From an uncultured Bacteroides sp. (GTDB lineage: Bacteria > Bacteroidota > Bacteroidia > Bacteroidales > Bacteroidaceae), in contig CASENS010000021.1 in NCBI GenBank assembly GCA_949289345.1, positions 1-50,977 on the forward strand: DNA of 50,977 nt, in the 5' to 3' direction. Below are positions 1-7,393 of this stretch, one piece after another. The first letter of the stretch is position 1, and each line of letters opens with the position of its first letter. The position numbers and the translations under genes are program-made. Under the pieces are notes generated by a model. It was not told the origin of the DNA, made no database searches, and saw nothing but the letters and a program-made list of their open reading frames with translations.

Positions 1-1
1 G

Positions 2-211
2 ATTCTTCCGTCGGAAAACGACCTTCAAATTGACTTAGCAGCATATGGCTTTTCTTGCAAATTTAGTGGCTTTCATTCCATTAGAAAAGCTGCACCAGCG
101 GACTTAACAGATTTTAGTACATTTATCACCACACAGAGTAAAATAAATTTAAAGAACAACTTTCATGACGGAATTTTTTTGAAAAATAGAGCCGTGGAGA
201 TATATAGATAA
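2..211 (+). CDS. C-terminal fragment of an unidentified protein
   Basis: An open frame enters from the left edge and runs 69 codons to a TAA stop, ending in residues AVEIYR. I do not recognise the protein. A hairpin follows the stop at once (212-269), as expected for a real gene end. However, positions 114-138 match the terminal inverted repeat of the element inserted in susC near 20 kb, and the frame reads straight through that match (residues TDFSTFITTQ). The frame may therefore be a gene with a mobile-element end inside it, or a chance open frame across an element boundary. The start lies outside the window. Confidence 0.35.
   Translation: MLPSENDLQIDLAAYGFSCKFSGFHSIRKAAPADLTDFSTFITTQSKINLKNNFHDGIFLKNRAVEIYR
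114..138 (+). repeat. Terminal-inverted-repeat-like end of a mobile element
   Basis: The 25 bases share their first 21 exactly with the inward-facing left end of the element in susC (reverse complement of 19987-20011). They also match its right end (20174-20198) at most positions. The similarity continues a little further inward (GAC-TTAACA before the repeat, compared with GACGTTTAACA at the susC copy). This suggests that a related element enters from the left edge and ends at position 138. Its other end and any target duplication lie outside the window. Confidence 0.55.
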
Positions 212-269
212 CTTACTTAAGTATTATTGGATACTTTGTCGTTTATCCAATGATACTTGGGCAAGTAAG
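212..269. terminator. Hairpin after the left-edge open frame
   Basis: The arm at 212-233 pairs with 244-269 (perfect over GTATTATTGGATA with one G-T exchange, then a bulge, then CTTACTT with AAGTAAG) around a 10-base loop. It starts directly after the stop at 209-211. There is no long T tract, so termination is inferred from position and stem strength only. Confidence 0.4.
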
Positions 270-324
270 CAAGGATGCCTGTGTTTTCTCCGGGTGAACC
301 GTTTTTTAGATGGCCTATTTTTCG

Positions 325-332
325 TATCTTCG
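325..332 (+). promoter_or_regulatory. Possible -7 box for the VOC gene
   Basis: TATCTTCG matches the Bacteroides TAnnTTTG -7 element at all but one position and lies 23 bases before the chosen ATG at 356. No clear TTTG -33 box is visible. Its location supports starting the gene at 356 rather than at the upstream ATG at 275. Confidence 0.35.
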
Positions 333-355
333 CAGACAAAATAACAGTATATCTT

Positions 356-739
356 ATGAAATTAGACCATATGGCTCTTTACGTGAGGGATTTGGAAAGT
401 GCACGCGCGTTCTTCATGCGTTATTTCGGTGCGGTTTCTAACGAAATGTATCACAATCCGAGGACGGGACTGAAAACTTATTTCTTGTCATTCGACGATG
501 GGGCAAGGCTGGAAATCATGGCACGTCCGGATACGTCGGATGGTGAAAAACATCCTATGCGGACGGGGTACATTCATATCGCTTTCAGCGTGGGAGGGAA
601 AGAACGTGTGGACCAGTTGACTGAACAACTCCGCACTGACGGATATGCAATCCTAAGCGGCCCGCGCACGACGGGCGACGGATATTATGAGAGTTGCGTG
701 GAAGGGCCGGAAGGCAATCTGATAGAGATTACAGAATAA
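356..739 (+). CDS. VOC-family (glyoxalase/bleomycin resistance-like) protein
   Basis: A 127-residue single-domain protein of the vicinal oxygen chelate fold. It begins MKLDHMALYVRDLESARAFF, the typical first strand and helix, with a metal-ligand candidate His at residue 5. It ends with the hallmark EGPEGNLIEITE, whose Glu is the usual last metal ligand. The family includes glyoxalase I, fosfomycin-resistance proteins and dioxygenases, and substrate cannot be told from sequence. An ATG 27 codons upstream (275) is in frame, but its extra residues do not look like the family and overlap a possible promoter, so 356 is preferred. The yaaA remnant follows 6 bases downstream, probably on the same transcript. 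Confidence 0.8.
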   Translation: MKLDHMALYVRDLESARAFFMRYFGAVSNEMYHNPRTGLKTYFLSFDDGARLEIMARPDTSDGEKHPMRTGYIHIAFSVGGKERVDQLTEQLRTDGYAILSGPRTTGDGYYESCVEGPEGNLIEITE

Positions 740-745
740 AAGTTT

Positions 746-1509
746 ATGCTTGCGTTTATTTCATGTGCCAAGACAATGGCTGGCCGTTCGGCATTGCGAG
801 TGCCGGAGATGACAGTGCCTCGATTTGCGGATGAGGCGTTGCGACATGCGTTGGATCTGGCCCAATATTCGGTCTCGGAGTTGGAAGGGCTGTTGCGGGT
901 GAATGTGAAGATTGCGGCTGAGAATTATATAAGGTATCAAAACTTTTGTTCGGAAGATAATGGGCCGATACCCGCTATCGGTGCCTATACGGGAGCGGTG
1001 TTCAAACGTATCGCGCCGAAAGATTTTACACCGGACGATTTTCTTTTTGCACAGGAGCATTTGCGCATCACTTCTTTTCTCTATGGCTTGCTCCGTCCGT
1101 TGGATGGCATCCGCCCTTACCGTTTGGAAGGTGATGTACATTTGCCGGAGGCGGGGGGAATAAGCATGTTCGATTATTGGAAACCTTTGCTGACTGATGT
1201 TTTCGTGGAGGACGTCAAGCGGGAGGGTGGGGTGTTGCTCACAATCTGGCCAGTGCGGAGATGAAAGACTTGTTCGACTGGAAGCGGGTAGAGCGGGAAG
1301 TGCAGGTGATAACCCCGGAGTTCCGTGTGTGGAAAGGCGGTAAACTGGCCACTGTGGTTATCTATGCTAAAATGTGCCGGGGTGAGATGACTCGTTTCTT
1401 TATCAAAAATCGCGTCACTCACCCCGAACAACTGAAGAACTTCGCATGGGAAGGCTTCGCTTTTGATGAAGAGCGAAGCACGGACAATCACTGGTGGTTC
1501 ATTGCTTGA
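746..1509 (+). pseudogene. yaaA: Frameshifted yaaA (peroxide-stress protein, UPF0246)
   Basis: YaaA lowers free iron during peroxide stress in E. coli. The first frame (746-1264) gives the family N-terminus MLAFISCAKTM and the conserved stretches YTGAVFKRI, SFLYGLLRPLDGIRPY and GGISMFDYWK, then runs into unrelated residues after GGVLL. The +1 frame continues as NLASAEMKDLFDW, then VITPEFRVWK, KMCRGEMTRFFIKNR and WEGFAFDE, and stops at 1507-1509. The switch lies near 1240-1243 and is explained by loss of one base or gain of two. Both halves are otherwise well preserved, so the mutation is recent or a sequencing error. The 3' end overlaps the convergent Smr gene by 11 bases. Confidence 0.85.
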
Positions 1510-2611
1510 TGGTGACCATTGTCGCCCCGAAGCCGTATTCCTGGAAAGAAGCGTCTTGTGCCTTGCAGGCGGGATATTTGCGCTTCAGCTCGTTGAGGAC
1601 GGCACGGCGCAACACTCCGTCCCCCTTGCCATGAATGAAGACGATGCGTTGCTCACGCTTGTTTTTGTATTGCTCCATCACTTCGCGGAACTTGTCCAGC
1701 TGGTAGTTCAGCATTTCCCCGTTGCTCATGCCCCGTGTGTCGTCCAGCAGGGCGTTGATGTGGAGGTCTATTTCTATGATGTCTTGCTTGCCGTCATGTT
1801 TGGGAGCCGTTTTAGGTTTAGGGGCTGTGTCCACTGATTTCTTTTGCATCAGGGCGGCTTGCAAATCTTCGGCCGAAACATAGACTTGTTTGGCGGGACG
1901 GTCGTCCTTCACGATGTCATACATCAGGGCGGGCGTTTCGAAGAAGTCCGTTTGCTGGAAGGTGTGGAGTTTGTAGAATTTCACCGTGTCGATGCGTAGC
2001 TCTACGCTGACGGCCGGCTTCAGACTGAACGGGCGGCGGTCCTTGAACGCGATGAGTTGCACTGATACCCGCTCCAAGTCGTTCAGCGTCGCTTTTTCGA
2101 ATTCCTCTAAGCAGAGCTTTGTGTTAGGCTCCACCAAACCTTGTGACCGTATTGTCCAAGCTTTGCCCTCGGCTCCCAGATAGGTATAGTAGAGATAGTA
2201 GTTGCTGTCGTTTACAAGGTAGCTTTCAAATGGCGTGGTGCTCACGGCCTTGATGTCGATAGGCACAAAAGCCAGATAGACGTTGAGCACATCGCCGCCT
2301 TTCATTTCCGGTTGGCGGTAGACGGATATTCCGGGCTTTTCCACCCGGTGTACCGGTTCTTCACGCATTTGCGGAGCGGCCGGGCGTGCGGGTTGTTCTT
2401 CGGCGCGCTTCTTTTCGGGCTTGGCGCTTTTCTCCGAAGGAAGGGGGATGTTATAGTTGTCGGTTTCTATCACCACACATTCGCGTACGTGCATCGGAAT
2501 GTCAAATCCGTCGGCATCCTGCACCAATACGATGTCTTTGCCTTGAAATCCGGTGACTGTTCCGCCACCTACTTCGCTCAAAAAGCGGACTTTATCTCCT
2601 ATTTTTATCAT
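1499..2611 (-). CDS. DUF2027 protein with C-terminal Smr domain
   Basis: A 370-residue cytoplasmic protein. The N-terminus ([22 protein letters not shown]) is the small beta-barrel typical of DUF2027. A Lys/Glu/Pro-rich linker follows (about residues 60-95), then a middle beta-rich domain. The C-terminal Smr domain (about 280-370) shows EIDLHI, then [11 protein letters not shown], the two conserved Smr motifs. Smr domains of MutS2-related proteins are nucleic-acid endonuclease or branched-DNA/RNA binding modules, but the role of the DUF2027-Smr form is not established. The gene converges on yaaA and is divergent from queA, and both promoters have good TACCTTTG boxes. Confidence 0.85.
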   Translation of the reverse strand: MIKIGDKVRFLSEVGGGTVTGFQGKDIVLVQDADGFDIPMHVRECVVIETDNYNIPLPSEKSAKPEKKRAEEQPARPAAPQMREEPVHRVEKPGISVYRQPEMKGGDVLNVYLAFVPIDIKAVSTTPFESYLVNDSNYYLYYTYLGAEGKAWTIRSQGLVEPNTKLCLEEFEKATLNDLERVSVQLIAFKDRRPFSLKPAVSVELRIDTVKFYKLHTFQQTDFFETPALMYDIVKDDRPAKQVYVSAEDLQAALMQKKSVDTAPKPKTAPKHDGKQDIIEIDLHINALLDDTRGMSNGEMLNYQLDKFREVMEQYKNKREQRIVFIHGKGDGVLRRAVLNELKRKYPACKAQDASFQEYGFGATMVTIKQ

Positions 2612-2654
2612 CTGTCGTTTTCCTCCTTATGTATTTTTGTTTGATATAATGGTG

Positions 2655-2662
2655 CAAAGGTA
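2655..2662 (-). promoter_or_regulatory. -7 box for the Smr gene
   Basis: Read on the minus strand the bases are TACCTTTG, an exact TAnnTTTG Bacteroides -7 element, 44 bases upstream of the ATG at 2611. No TTTG -33 box is evident at the usual spacing. Confidence 0.55.
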
Positions 2663-2686
2663 GCTAAATATGCCAAAATATATATG

Positions 2687-2694
2687 TACCTTTG
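2687..2694 (+). promoter_or_regulatory. -7 box for queA
   Basis: TACCTTTG matches the Bacteroides TAnnTTTG -7 element exactly, 33 bases before the queA ATG. It faces away from the box at 2655-2662, so the two genes have back-to-back promoters within about 40 bases. Confidence 0.6.
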
Positions 2695-2727
2695 CGGGAT
2701 TAATGGAAGAAAAATCTTTTTTGACCT

Positions 2728-3951
2728 ATGAAGCAAGACCCTAAACATATTCATATCAGTGAGTTCGATTATCCTTTGCCCGATGAGCGCATCGCGAAGT
2801 TTCCTCTTCCCGTGCGCGACCAGTCCAAATTGCTTGTGTATCGGCATGGACAGGTGACCGAGGATGTTTTTACTTCTTTGCCCGACTATATTCCTGCGGG
2901 GGAACTGATGGTGTTCAACAATACGAAGGTCATTCAGGCTCGTCTGCATTTCCGTAAAGAGACGGGAGCGCTTATCGAAGTCTTTTGTCTGGAACCGGTT
3001 TCCCCGGCCGACTATGCGCTCAACTTCCAGCAGACGGGGCATGTGGCATGGCTTTGTATGATAGGCAACTTGAAGAAGTGGAAGGAGGGGATCTTGCATC
3101 GGGAAATGACGGTGAAAGGAAGGCCGTTGACGTTGACTGCCGAACGGGGTGAGTGCAGAGGGACAAGCCATTGGGTGGATTTCCGTTGGGACAATCCGGA
3201 GGTGACTTTTGCCGATATTCTCGAAGTGTTTGGCGAACTGCCCATTCCGCCTTACCTCAACCGTGCTACGCAAGAGAGTGATAAGGTGACCTATCAGACG
3301 GTTTATTCCAAGATAAAAGGGTCGGTGGCGGCGCCTACGGCGGGACTGCATTTTACCTCCCGTGTGCTCGACGCGCTTCGTGACAAAGGTGTCGGTTTGG
3401 AGGAACTGACGTTGCACGTAGGAGCCGGTACGTTCAAACCCGTCAAGAGTGAGGAGATAGAAGGACATGAGATGCATACGGAATACATTTCCGTTTCCCG
3501 CTCCACGATAGAAAATTTAATTGCTCACGGGGGAAAAGCCGTCGCCGTGGGCACGACTTCGGTGCGTACGCTCGAAAGCCTGTACCACATAGGCGTCACG
3601 CTTTTGGAGCGTCCCGATGCTTCGGAAGCAGAATTGCCCGTGCGCCAATGGCAACCTTACGGGATGGAGGGGGACGCGCCTACGTCTGTCGAAGCATTGA
3701 CCGCCCTCCTTTCATATTTGGATCGTCACGGCATGGAGACCTTGCACACCAGTACGCAAATCATCATCGCGCCGGGTTATGATTATCGTATCGTGAAAGC
3801 CATGGTGACCAATTTCCATCAGCCCAAGAGCACGCTCCTTTTGCTGGTTTCGGCCTTTGTGCAGGGTGATTGGCGAACCATTTACGATTATGCTTTGGCA
3901 CACGATTTCCGTTTCTTGAGTTATGGCGACTCGTCGTTGTTGATACCTTGA
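2728..3951 (+). CDS. queA: S-adenosylmethionine:tRNA ribosyltransferase-isomerase
   Basis: QueA transfers and isomerises the ribose of S-adenosylmethionine onto the 7-aminomethyl-7-deazaguanine of tRNA to give epoxyqueuosine, the penultimate step of queuosine synthesis, in the cytoplasm. The 407 residues show family motifs: FDYPLPDERIAKFPLPVRD near the N-terminus, LMVFNNTKVIQARL, then GELPIPPYLNR, SVAAPTAGLHFT, LTLHVGAGTFKPV, GTTSVRTLES and, near the C-terminus, TNFHQPKSTLLLLVSAF. The protein is somewhat longer than the E. coli enzyme, which is usual in Bacteroidetes. It is monocistronic by spacing, with its own promoter. Confidence 0.95.
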   Translation: MKQDPKHIHISEFDYPLPDERIAKFPLPVRDQSKLLVYRHGQVTEDVFTSLPDYIPAGELMVFNNTKVIQARLHFRKETGALIEVFCLEPVSPADYALNFQQTGHVAWLCMIGNLKKWKEGILHREMTVKGRPLTLTAERGECRGTSHWVDFRWDNPEVTFADILEVFGELPIPPYLNRATQESDKVTYQTVYSKIKGSVAAPTAGLHFTSRVLDALRDKGVGLEELTLHVGAGTFKPVKSEEIEGHEMHTEYISVSRSTIENLIAHGGKAVAVGTTSVRTLESLYHIGVTLLERPDASEAELPVRQWQPYGMEGDAPTSVEALTALLSYLDRHGMETLHTSTQIIIAPGYDYRIVKAMVTNFHQPKSTLLLLVSAFVQGDWRTIYDYALAHDFRFLSYGDSSLLIP

Positions 3952-3968
3952 AAAGAGAAGGGGAAAAT

Positions 3969-3999
3969 TTTGTATTTAAAGTGAAGTTGTTTATTTTTG
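3969..3999 (+). promoter_or_regulatory. Promoter of the mntA-hepT pair
   Basis: TTTG at 3969-3972, a 19-base spacer and TATTTTTG at 3992-3999 match the Bacteroides -33/-7 consensus in both boxes. The ATG follows at 4028, preceded by GGAGG at 4020-4024. The pair therefore appears to be transcribed independently of queA. Confidence 0.65.
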
Positions 4000-4027
4000 T
4001 GGTTGAATATATATAGAATGGAGGCGT

Positions 4028-4321
4028 ATGTTGCAACTTGAGGAATGTAAAAGGAGACTGTCGGATTTCAAATGTGCTTTTGGTAGTAAATTTGGTATTA
4101 TCCGTATCGGTATTTTTGGTTCTGTAGCTCGTCAAGATAATACGGAAGAAAGTGATATTGATATTGTGGTTGAAATGAAGAAGCCCACGCTTTCCATTAT
4201 GTATGAACTGAAGGAGAATTTGAAGGGAGTCTTTGGTTGTGAGGTTGATTTGGTGCATTTTAGAAATTCATTGCGGCCATTATTGAAACAAAGCATACAA
4301 AACGAAGCTGTTTATGTCTAA
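4028..4321 (+). CDS. mntA: MntA-like minimal nucleotidyltransferase (antitoxin)
   Basis: A 97-residue nucleotidyltransferase. Gly31-Ser32, ten residues, then Asp43-x-Asp45 gives the GSX10DXD motif of the MNT family, and Asp74 (CEVDLV) is the likely third carboxylate. In the type VII HepT/MntA system this enzyme adds AMP groups to a Tyr of the HEPN toxin and silences it. The downstream HEPN gene overlaps it by 8 bases. The order antitoxin-then-toxin is reversed relative to the best-studied Shewanella pair but is common in other genomes. Pairing and motif make the assignment firm; activity is inferred. Confidence 0.85.
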   Translation: MLQLEECKRRLSDFKCAFGSKFGIIRIGIFGSVARQDNTEESDIDIVVEMKKPTLSIMYELKENLKGVFGCEVDLVHFRNSLRPLLKQSIQNEAVYV

Positions 4322-4691
4322 ATCGTATCGGAATTATTGTATTCAGGATCGCTTGCAACAAATATATGAGGCTATAGGTCTTATAATGAAACGTTGTGAG
4401 CATATAAACTGTCCGGATGATTTTTTGTTATCGCCCGATAATATGATGATTTTCGACTCTTGCGTAATGAGGTTACAAACCATTGGCGAACAAGTTGGCA
4501 AACTACTGAAAGAACCGAATACTCCTCTTGCCCGATATCCGGAAATTCCATGGAAAGCTATCTATGATATGCGGAATATTATCTCCCATGAATATGCAAA
4601 TATTGATGAAATCCTCATTTTTAATACAATCAAAGAAGACCTTCCTATTTTGGAATCTGTAGTAAAAAAGATGTTGGAACCATATTCTTAA
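4314..4691 (+). CDS. hepT: HepT-like HEPN domain RNase (toxin)
   Basis: A 125-residue alpha-helical HEPN (DUF86) protein. The RX4HXY motif is intact: Arg87, His92 and Tyr94 in DMRNIISHEY. In HepT toxins Arg and His form the RNase site and the Tyr is the residue AMPylated by MntA. The start overlaps the end of the nucleotidyltransferase gene, which implies coupled translation. The Nudix gene begins 5 bases after its stop, so three genes may share one transcript. Confidence 0.85.
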   Translation: MSKSYRNYCIQDRLQQIYEAIGLIMKRCEHINCPDDFLLSPDNMMIFDSCVMRLQTIGEQVGKLLKEPNTPLARYPEIPWKAIYDMRNIISHEYANIDEILIFNTIKEDLPILESVVKKMLEPYS

Positions 4692-4696
4692 TTGGA

Positions 4697-5197
4697 ATGA
4701 ACCAAGATAATAAGCAAGAAATGTTTCCTTTGGTGGATGAAGAAGGAAACATCATCGGAGCCGCCACGCGCGGTGAATGCCACAATGGAAGTAAATTGCT
4801 ACATCCGGTGGTACATCTGCATGTGTTTAATTCAAAAGGGGAACTTTATTTGCAGAAGCGTCCTGTATGGAAGGACATTCAGCCCGGCAAATGGGATACG
4901 GCAGTAGGCGGGCATGTGGACTTGGGCGAAAGCGTGGAGCAAGCGTTGCGGCGTGAAGTGCGTGAGGAATTGGGGATTACGGACTTTAACCCCCAGCAAG
5001 TCACTCATTATGTCTTTGAGTCTGCCCGCGAGCGTGAGTTGGTTTTCACTTATAAGACCGTGTACGATGGCGCCATCCAACCCAGTGATGAATTGGATGG
5101 CGGACGCTTCTGGCCGGTGGATGAAATAAAATCAAATTTAGGAAAAGGCGTGTTTACACCGAACTTTGAGGGGGAGGTGGAAAAAGTACTAAAATAG
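4697..5197 (+). CDS. Nudix hydrolase
   Basis: A 166-residue protein with a complete Nudix box, from GGHVDLGESVEQALRREV to REELGI, the pattern GX5EX7REUXEEXGU that binds Mg and cleaves nucleoside diphosphate-linked compounds. The N-terminal part (FPLVDEEGNIIGAATRGECH and LQKRPVWKDIQPGKWD) resembles the subgroup related to isopentenyl-diphosphate isomerase and YfcD-like hydrolases. Substrate is not predictable. It sits 5 bases after hepT, so it may be co-transcribed with the toxin-antitoxin pair, and it is followed by a strong bidirectional terminator. Confidence 0.85.
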   Translation: MNQDNKQEMFPLVDEEGNIIGAATRGECHNGSKLLHPVVHLHVFNSKGELYLQKRPVWKDIQPGKWDTAVGGHVDLGESVEQALRREVREELGITDFNPQQVTHYVFESARERELVFTYKTVYDGAIQPSDELDGGRFWPVDEIKSNLGKGVFTPNFEGEVEKVLK

Positions 5198-5231
5198 GGA
5201 GTGTGCTTAATTTTGGCACACTCCCTATTTT
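5191..5231. terminator. Bidirectional terminator between Nudix gene and glmM
   Basis: A perfect 16-bp inverted repeat (5191-5206 with 5216-5231) around a 9-base loop. The A-run on one side and T-run on the other give a stem followed by T residues on both strands. The repeat includes the last bases and stop of the Nudix gene and serves the convergent glmM. Confidence 0.85.
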
Positions 5232-5263
5232 AAAATGGTGTTCACATACGTGAGCGAGACTTT

Positions 5264-6652
5264 TTATTTCGCTAAGTCTTCGATGACTTTCATGATTTCC
5301 TGACCGATGGCATCGGCCTCTTCTTGTGTGTGTGCTTCGCTATACACCCGGATGATGGGTTCCGTGTTGCTCTTACGTAAATGTACCCATTTGTCGGGGA
5401 AGTCTATTTTTACACCGTCTATATCATTAATTTCTTCATTCTTATAGAGTTCTTTGACTTTGGCAAGGATGGCGTCCACATCTGTATCGGGAGTCAAATC
5501 GATGCGATTCTTGCCCATGAAGTAGGCCGGATAGGTAGCGCGCAGTTCGCTTACCTTTTTGCCTTCGTGTGCCAGGTGACTTAGGAAAAGGGCGATGCCT
5601 ACCAATGCGTCACGGCCGTAATGGCTGGCAGGGTAGATGACTCCTCCATTGCCTTCACCACCGATGACAGCTCCCACTTCCTTCATCTTTGTCGTAACGT
5701 TCACTTCGCCTACGGCCGAAGCATAATATTGTTGACCATATTGGCGGGTGACGTCGCGCAGAGCACGGGTCGAGCTGAGGTTGGACACCGTACTTCCCGG
5801 CGTGTGCTTCAGCACGTAGTCGGCTACAGTGACCAGCGTGTATTCTTCGCCGTACATCCGTCCGTCTTCGCAGATGATAGCCAAGCGGTCTACATCGGGA
5901 TCGACCACGAACGCTACGTCGTTCTTTCCGCTTTTCATCAAGTTCATGATGTCGCCCAAATTCTTTTCCAGCGGTTCGGGATTGTGCTGGAAGTCACCCG
6001 TAGGTTCACAATAGAGCTTTTCCACATGCTTTACACCAAGTGCTTCCAGCAGTTGAGGAAGGATGATGCCTCCTACCGAGTTGACGCAATCGATAGCTAC
6101 ATGGAAATCGGCTTTACGGATGGCTTCCACATCGACTAAGTCTAGTGCCAATACACTCTCTATATGCTTTTGGTTGTAAGTCAAGTCCTTGCGGTAGGTG
6201 CCCAATCGGTCGATTTCGGCATATTCAAAATCTTCAGCTTCGGCGATGCGGAGCACTTCATTGCCTTCTTCCTTATTTAGAAACTCGCCTTTCTCGTTCA
6301 GGAGCTTCAAGGCATTCCATTGTTTGGGGTTGTGTGAGGCGGTAAGGATGATGCCTCCGTCGGCACCTTCCATGGTGACAGCCAGTTCGGTGGTCGGTGT
6401 AGAGGCTAAGTCGATGTCTACCACGTCCCAGCCCATACCCATCAGTGTGCCTACTACTACGTTCTTCACCATCACGCCGGAGAGGCGTGCGTCGCGTCCT
6501 ACTACAATCTTGTTGCTTTTAACAGTGCTCGTCTTACGGATAAGGGTGGCGTATGCCGAAGTGAACTTTACGATGTCCAGCGGATTGAGACCTTCACCCA
6601 CTCCTCCGCCTATAGTGCCTCGGATGCCTGATATGGATTTGATTAATGTCAT
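5264..6652 (-). CDS. glmM: Phosphoglucosamine mutase (alpha-D-phosphohexomutase family)
   Basis: Converts glucosamine-6-phosphate to glucosamine-1-phosphate for UDP-GlcNAc and hence cell wall and LPS synthesis. The 462 residues carry the four hexomutase signatures: the phosphoserine loop TASHNPKQWNALKLL, the metal-binding DPDVDRLA, the sugar-binding GGEGNGGVI, and the phosphate-binding RKSNTEPIIRVYSEA near the C-terminus. The length and the short C-terminal domain are as in Bacteroidetes GlmM. Phosphomannomutase activity cannot be excluded from sequence. The gene follows the DUF4827 gene by 14 bases, so the two probably form an operon. Confidence 0.88.
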   Translation of the reverse strand: MTLIKSISGIRGTIGGGVGEGLNPLDIVKFTSAYATLIRKTSTVKSNKIVVGRDARLSGVMVKNVVVGTLMGMGWDVVDIDLASTPTTELAVTMEGADGGIILTASHNPKQWNALKLLNEKGEFLNKEEGNEVLRIAEAEDFEYAEIDRLGTYRKDLTYNQKHIESVLALDLVDVEAIRKADFHVAIDCVNSVGGIILPQLLEALGVKHVEKLYCEPTGDFQHNPEPLEKNLGDIMNLMKSGKNDVAFVVDPDVDRLAIICEDGRMYGEEYTLVTVADYVLKHTPGSTVSNLSSTRALRDVTRQYGQQYYASAVGEVNVTTKMKEVGAVIGGEGNGGVIYPASHYGRDALVGIALFLSHLAHEGKKVSELRATYPAYFMGKNRIDLTPDTDVDAILAKVKELYKNEEINDIDGVKIDFPDKWVHLRKSNTEPIIRVYSEAHTQEEADAIGQEIMKVIEDLAK

Positions 6653-6666
6653 GGCTTTATATGGAT

Positions 6667-7278
6667 TTATTTCCAGATTTGGTATTTCCGGATGTCATAG
6701 TAATAAGGATATACGTATTGCATGGCCGGGTTATGTCCCATGTCGGACGGAACAATCAATCGGACATGCGCTCCGTCGCGGACATAGTCCAATGGAACCA
6801 ACCATCCGGCAGGGACAGCCGTATTTGTGCTTCCGTATGTCGCTAAAAAGATGCCCGACGTAAAGATGCCGGCTATAGAAGAGGTGGTCACCGTGTACTT
6901 GAACTCGTCCACGTAGTAAGGGTAGGAGAGGTTGGAACACGTCGTATCCTCGTCCAACAGGCTGTATTCCATGAAACGTACCAATATGACGTCATTGTTC
7001 TTCACGGTGTCGGCCGGGTTGTCCGAGCCTTTGTCTACTATCTGCATATAGACGCCGCTGGCCAGTTGGACGAATTCGTTTTCCTCCACATTGGTCACCG
7101 AGTCGTTGGCGTAGAACTCGCTTTGGCTTATTACTTTGATGTTTTCCTTGTTGATGAAGTCGGCGATGGCGTCATCTTCCCGTTCTTTCATTTCGGCATA
7201 GGTCATGGTGTCATCGCAAGCCTGGAACAGTGCGCTTGCGGTCAGCAGGACACATATAAACAAAACTAATTTTTTCAT
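6667..7278 (-). CDS. DUF4827 lipoprotein
   Basis: A 203-residue predicted lipoprotein with a lysine-rich start, hydrophobic segment and lipobox ending at Cys21 (LFQAC). The mature part resembles the DUF4827 family found in Bacteroidetes, distantly like FKBP-type peptidyl-prolyl isomerases (for example the stretch NDVILVRFMEYSLLDEDT and, near the end, GAHVRLIVPSDMGHN). Enzymatic activity is unproven. It lies directly upstream of glmM on the same strand, with a TACTTTTG promoter box upstream. Confidence 0.75.
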   Translation of the reverse strand: MKKLVLFICVLLTASALFQACDDTMTYAEMKEREDDAIADFINKENIKVISQSEFYANDSVTNVEENEFVQLASGVYMQIVDKGSDNPADTVKNNDVILVRFMEYSLLDEDTTCSNLSYPYYVDEFKYTVTTSSIAGIFTSGIFLATYGSTNTAVPAGWLVPLDYVRDGAHVRLIVPSDMGHNPAMQYVYPYYYDIRKYQIWK

Positions 7279-7303
7279 TGTATTCAGTTGGATTTATTGG
7301 ATG

Positions 7304-7311
7304 CAAAAGTA
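7304..7311 (-). promoter_or_regulatory. -7 box for the DUF4827-glmM operon
   Basis: The minus strand reads TACTTTTG, an exact TAnnTTTG element, 26 bases upstream of the ATG at 7278. It lies between the nrnA-like gene end and the DUF4827 start, so glmM is likely transcribed separately from nrnA. Confidence 0.55.
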
Positions 7312-7393
7312 TCTGATTATCTTGAATATTGAAAGCCGTAAAGTCTAAAGTTCGTATCTTTTAACCTTTTGCAGAATTAATTTCTCCTTTACT

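Noticed and set aside
212-269. Integron attC-like site
   Set aside because: The imperfect hairpin lacks the attC core bases and no integrase or cassette array is present; a gene-end hairpin is more likely.
275-355. Upstream ATG start for the VOC gene
   Set aside because: The 27 extra residues are not family-like and overlap a TATCTTCG promoter-like box.
2608-3477. 289-codon minus-strand open frame overlapping queA
   Set aside because: It is antisense to the well-conserved queA and shows no domain.
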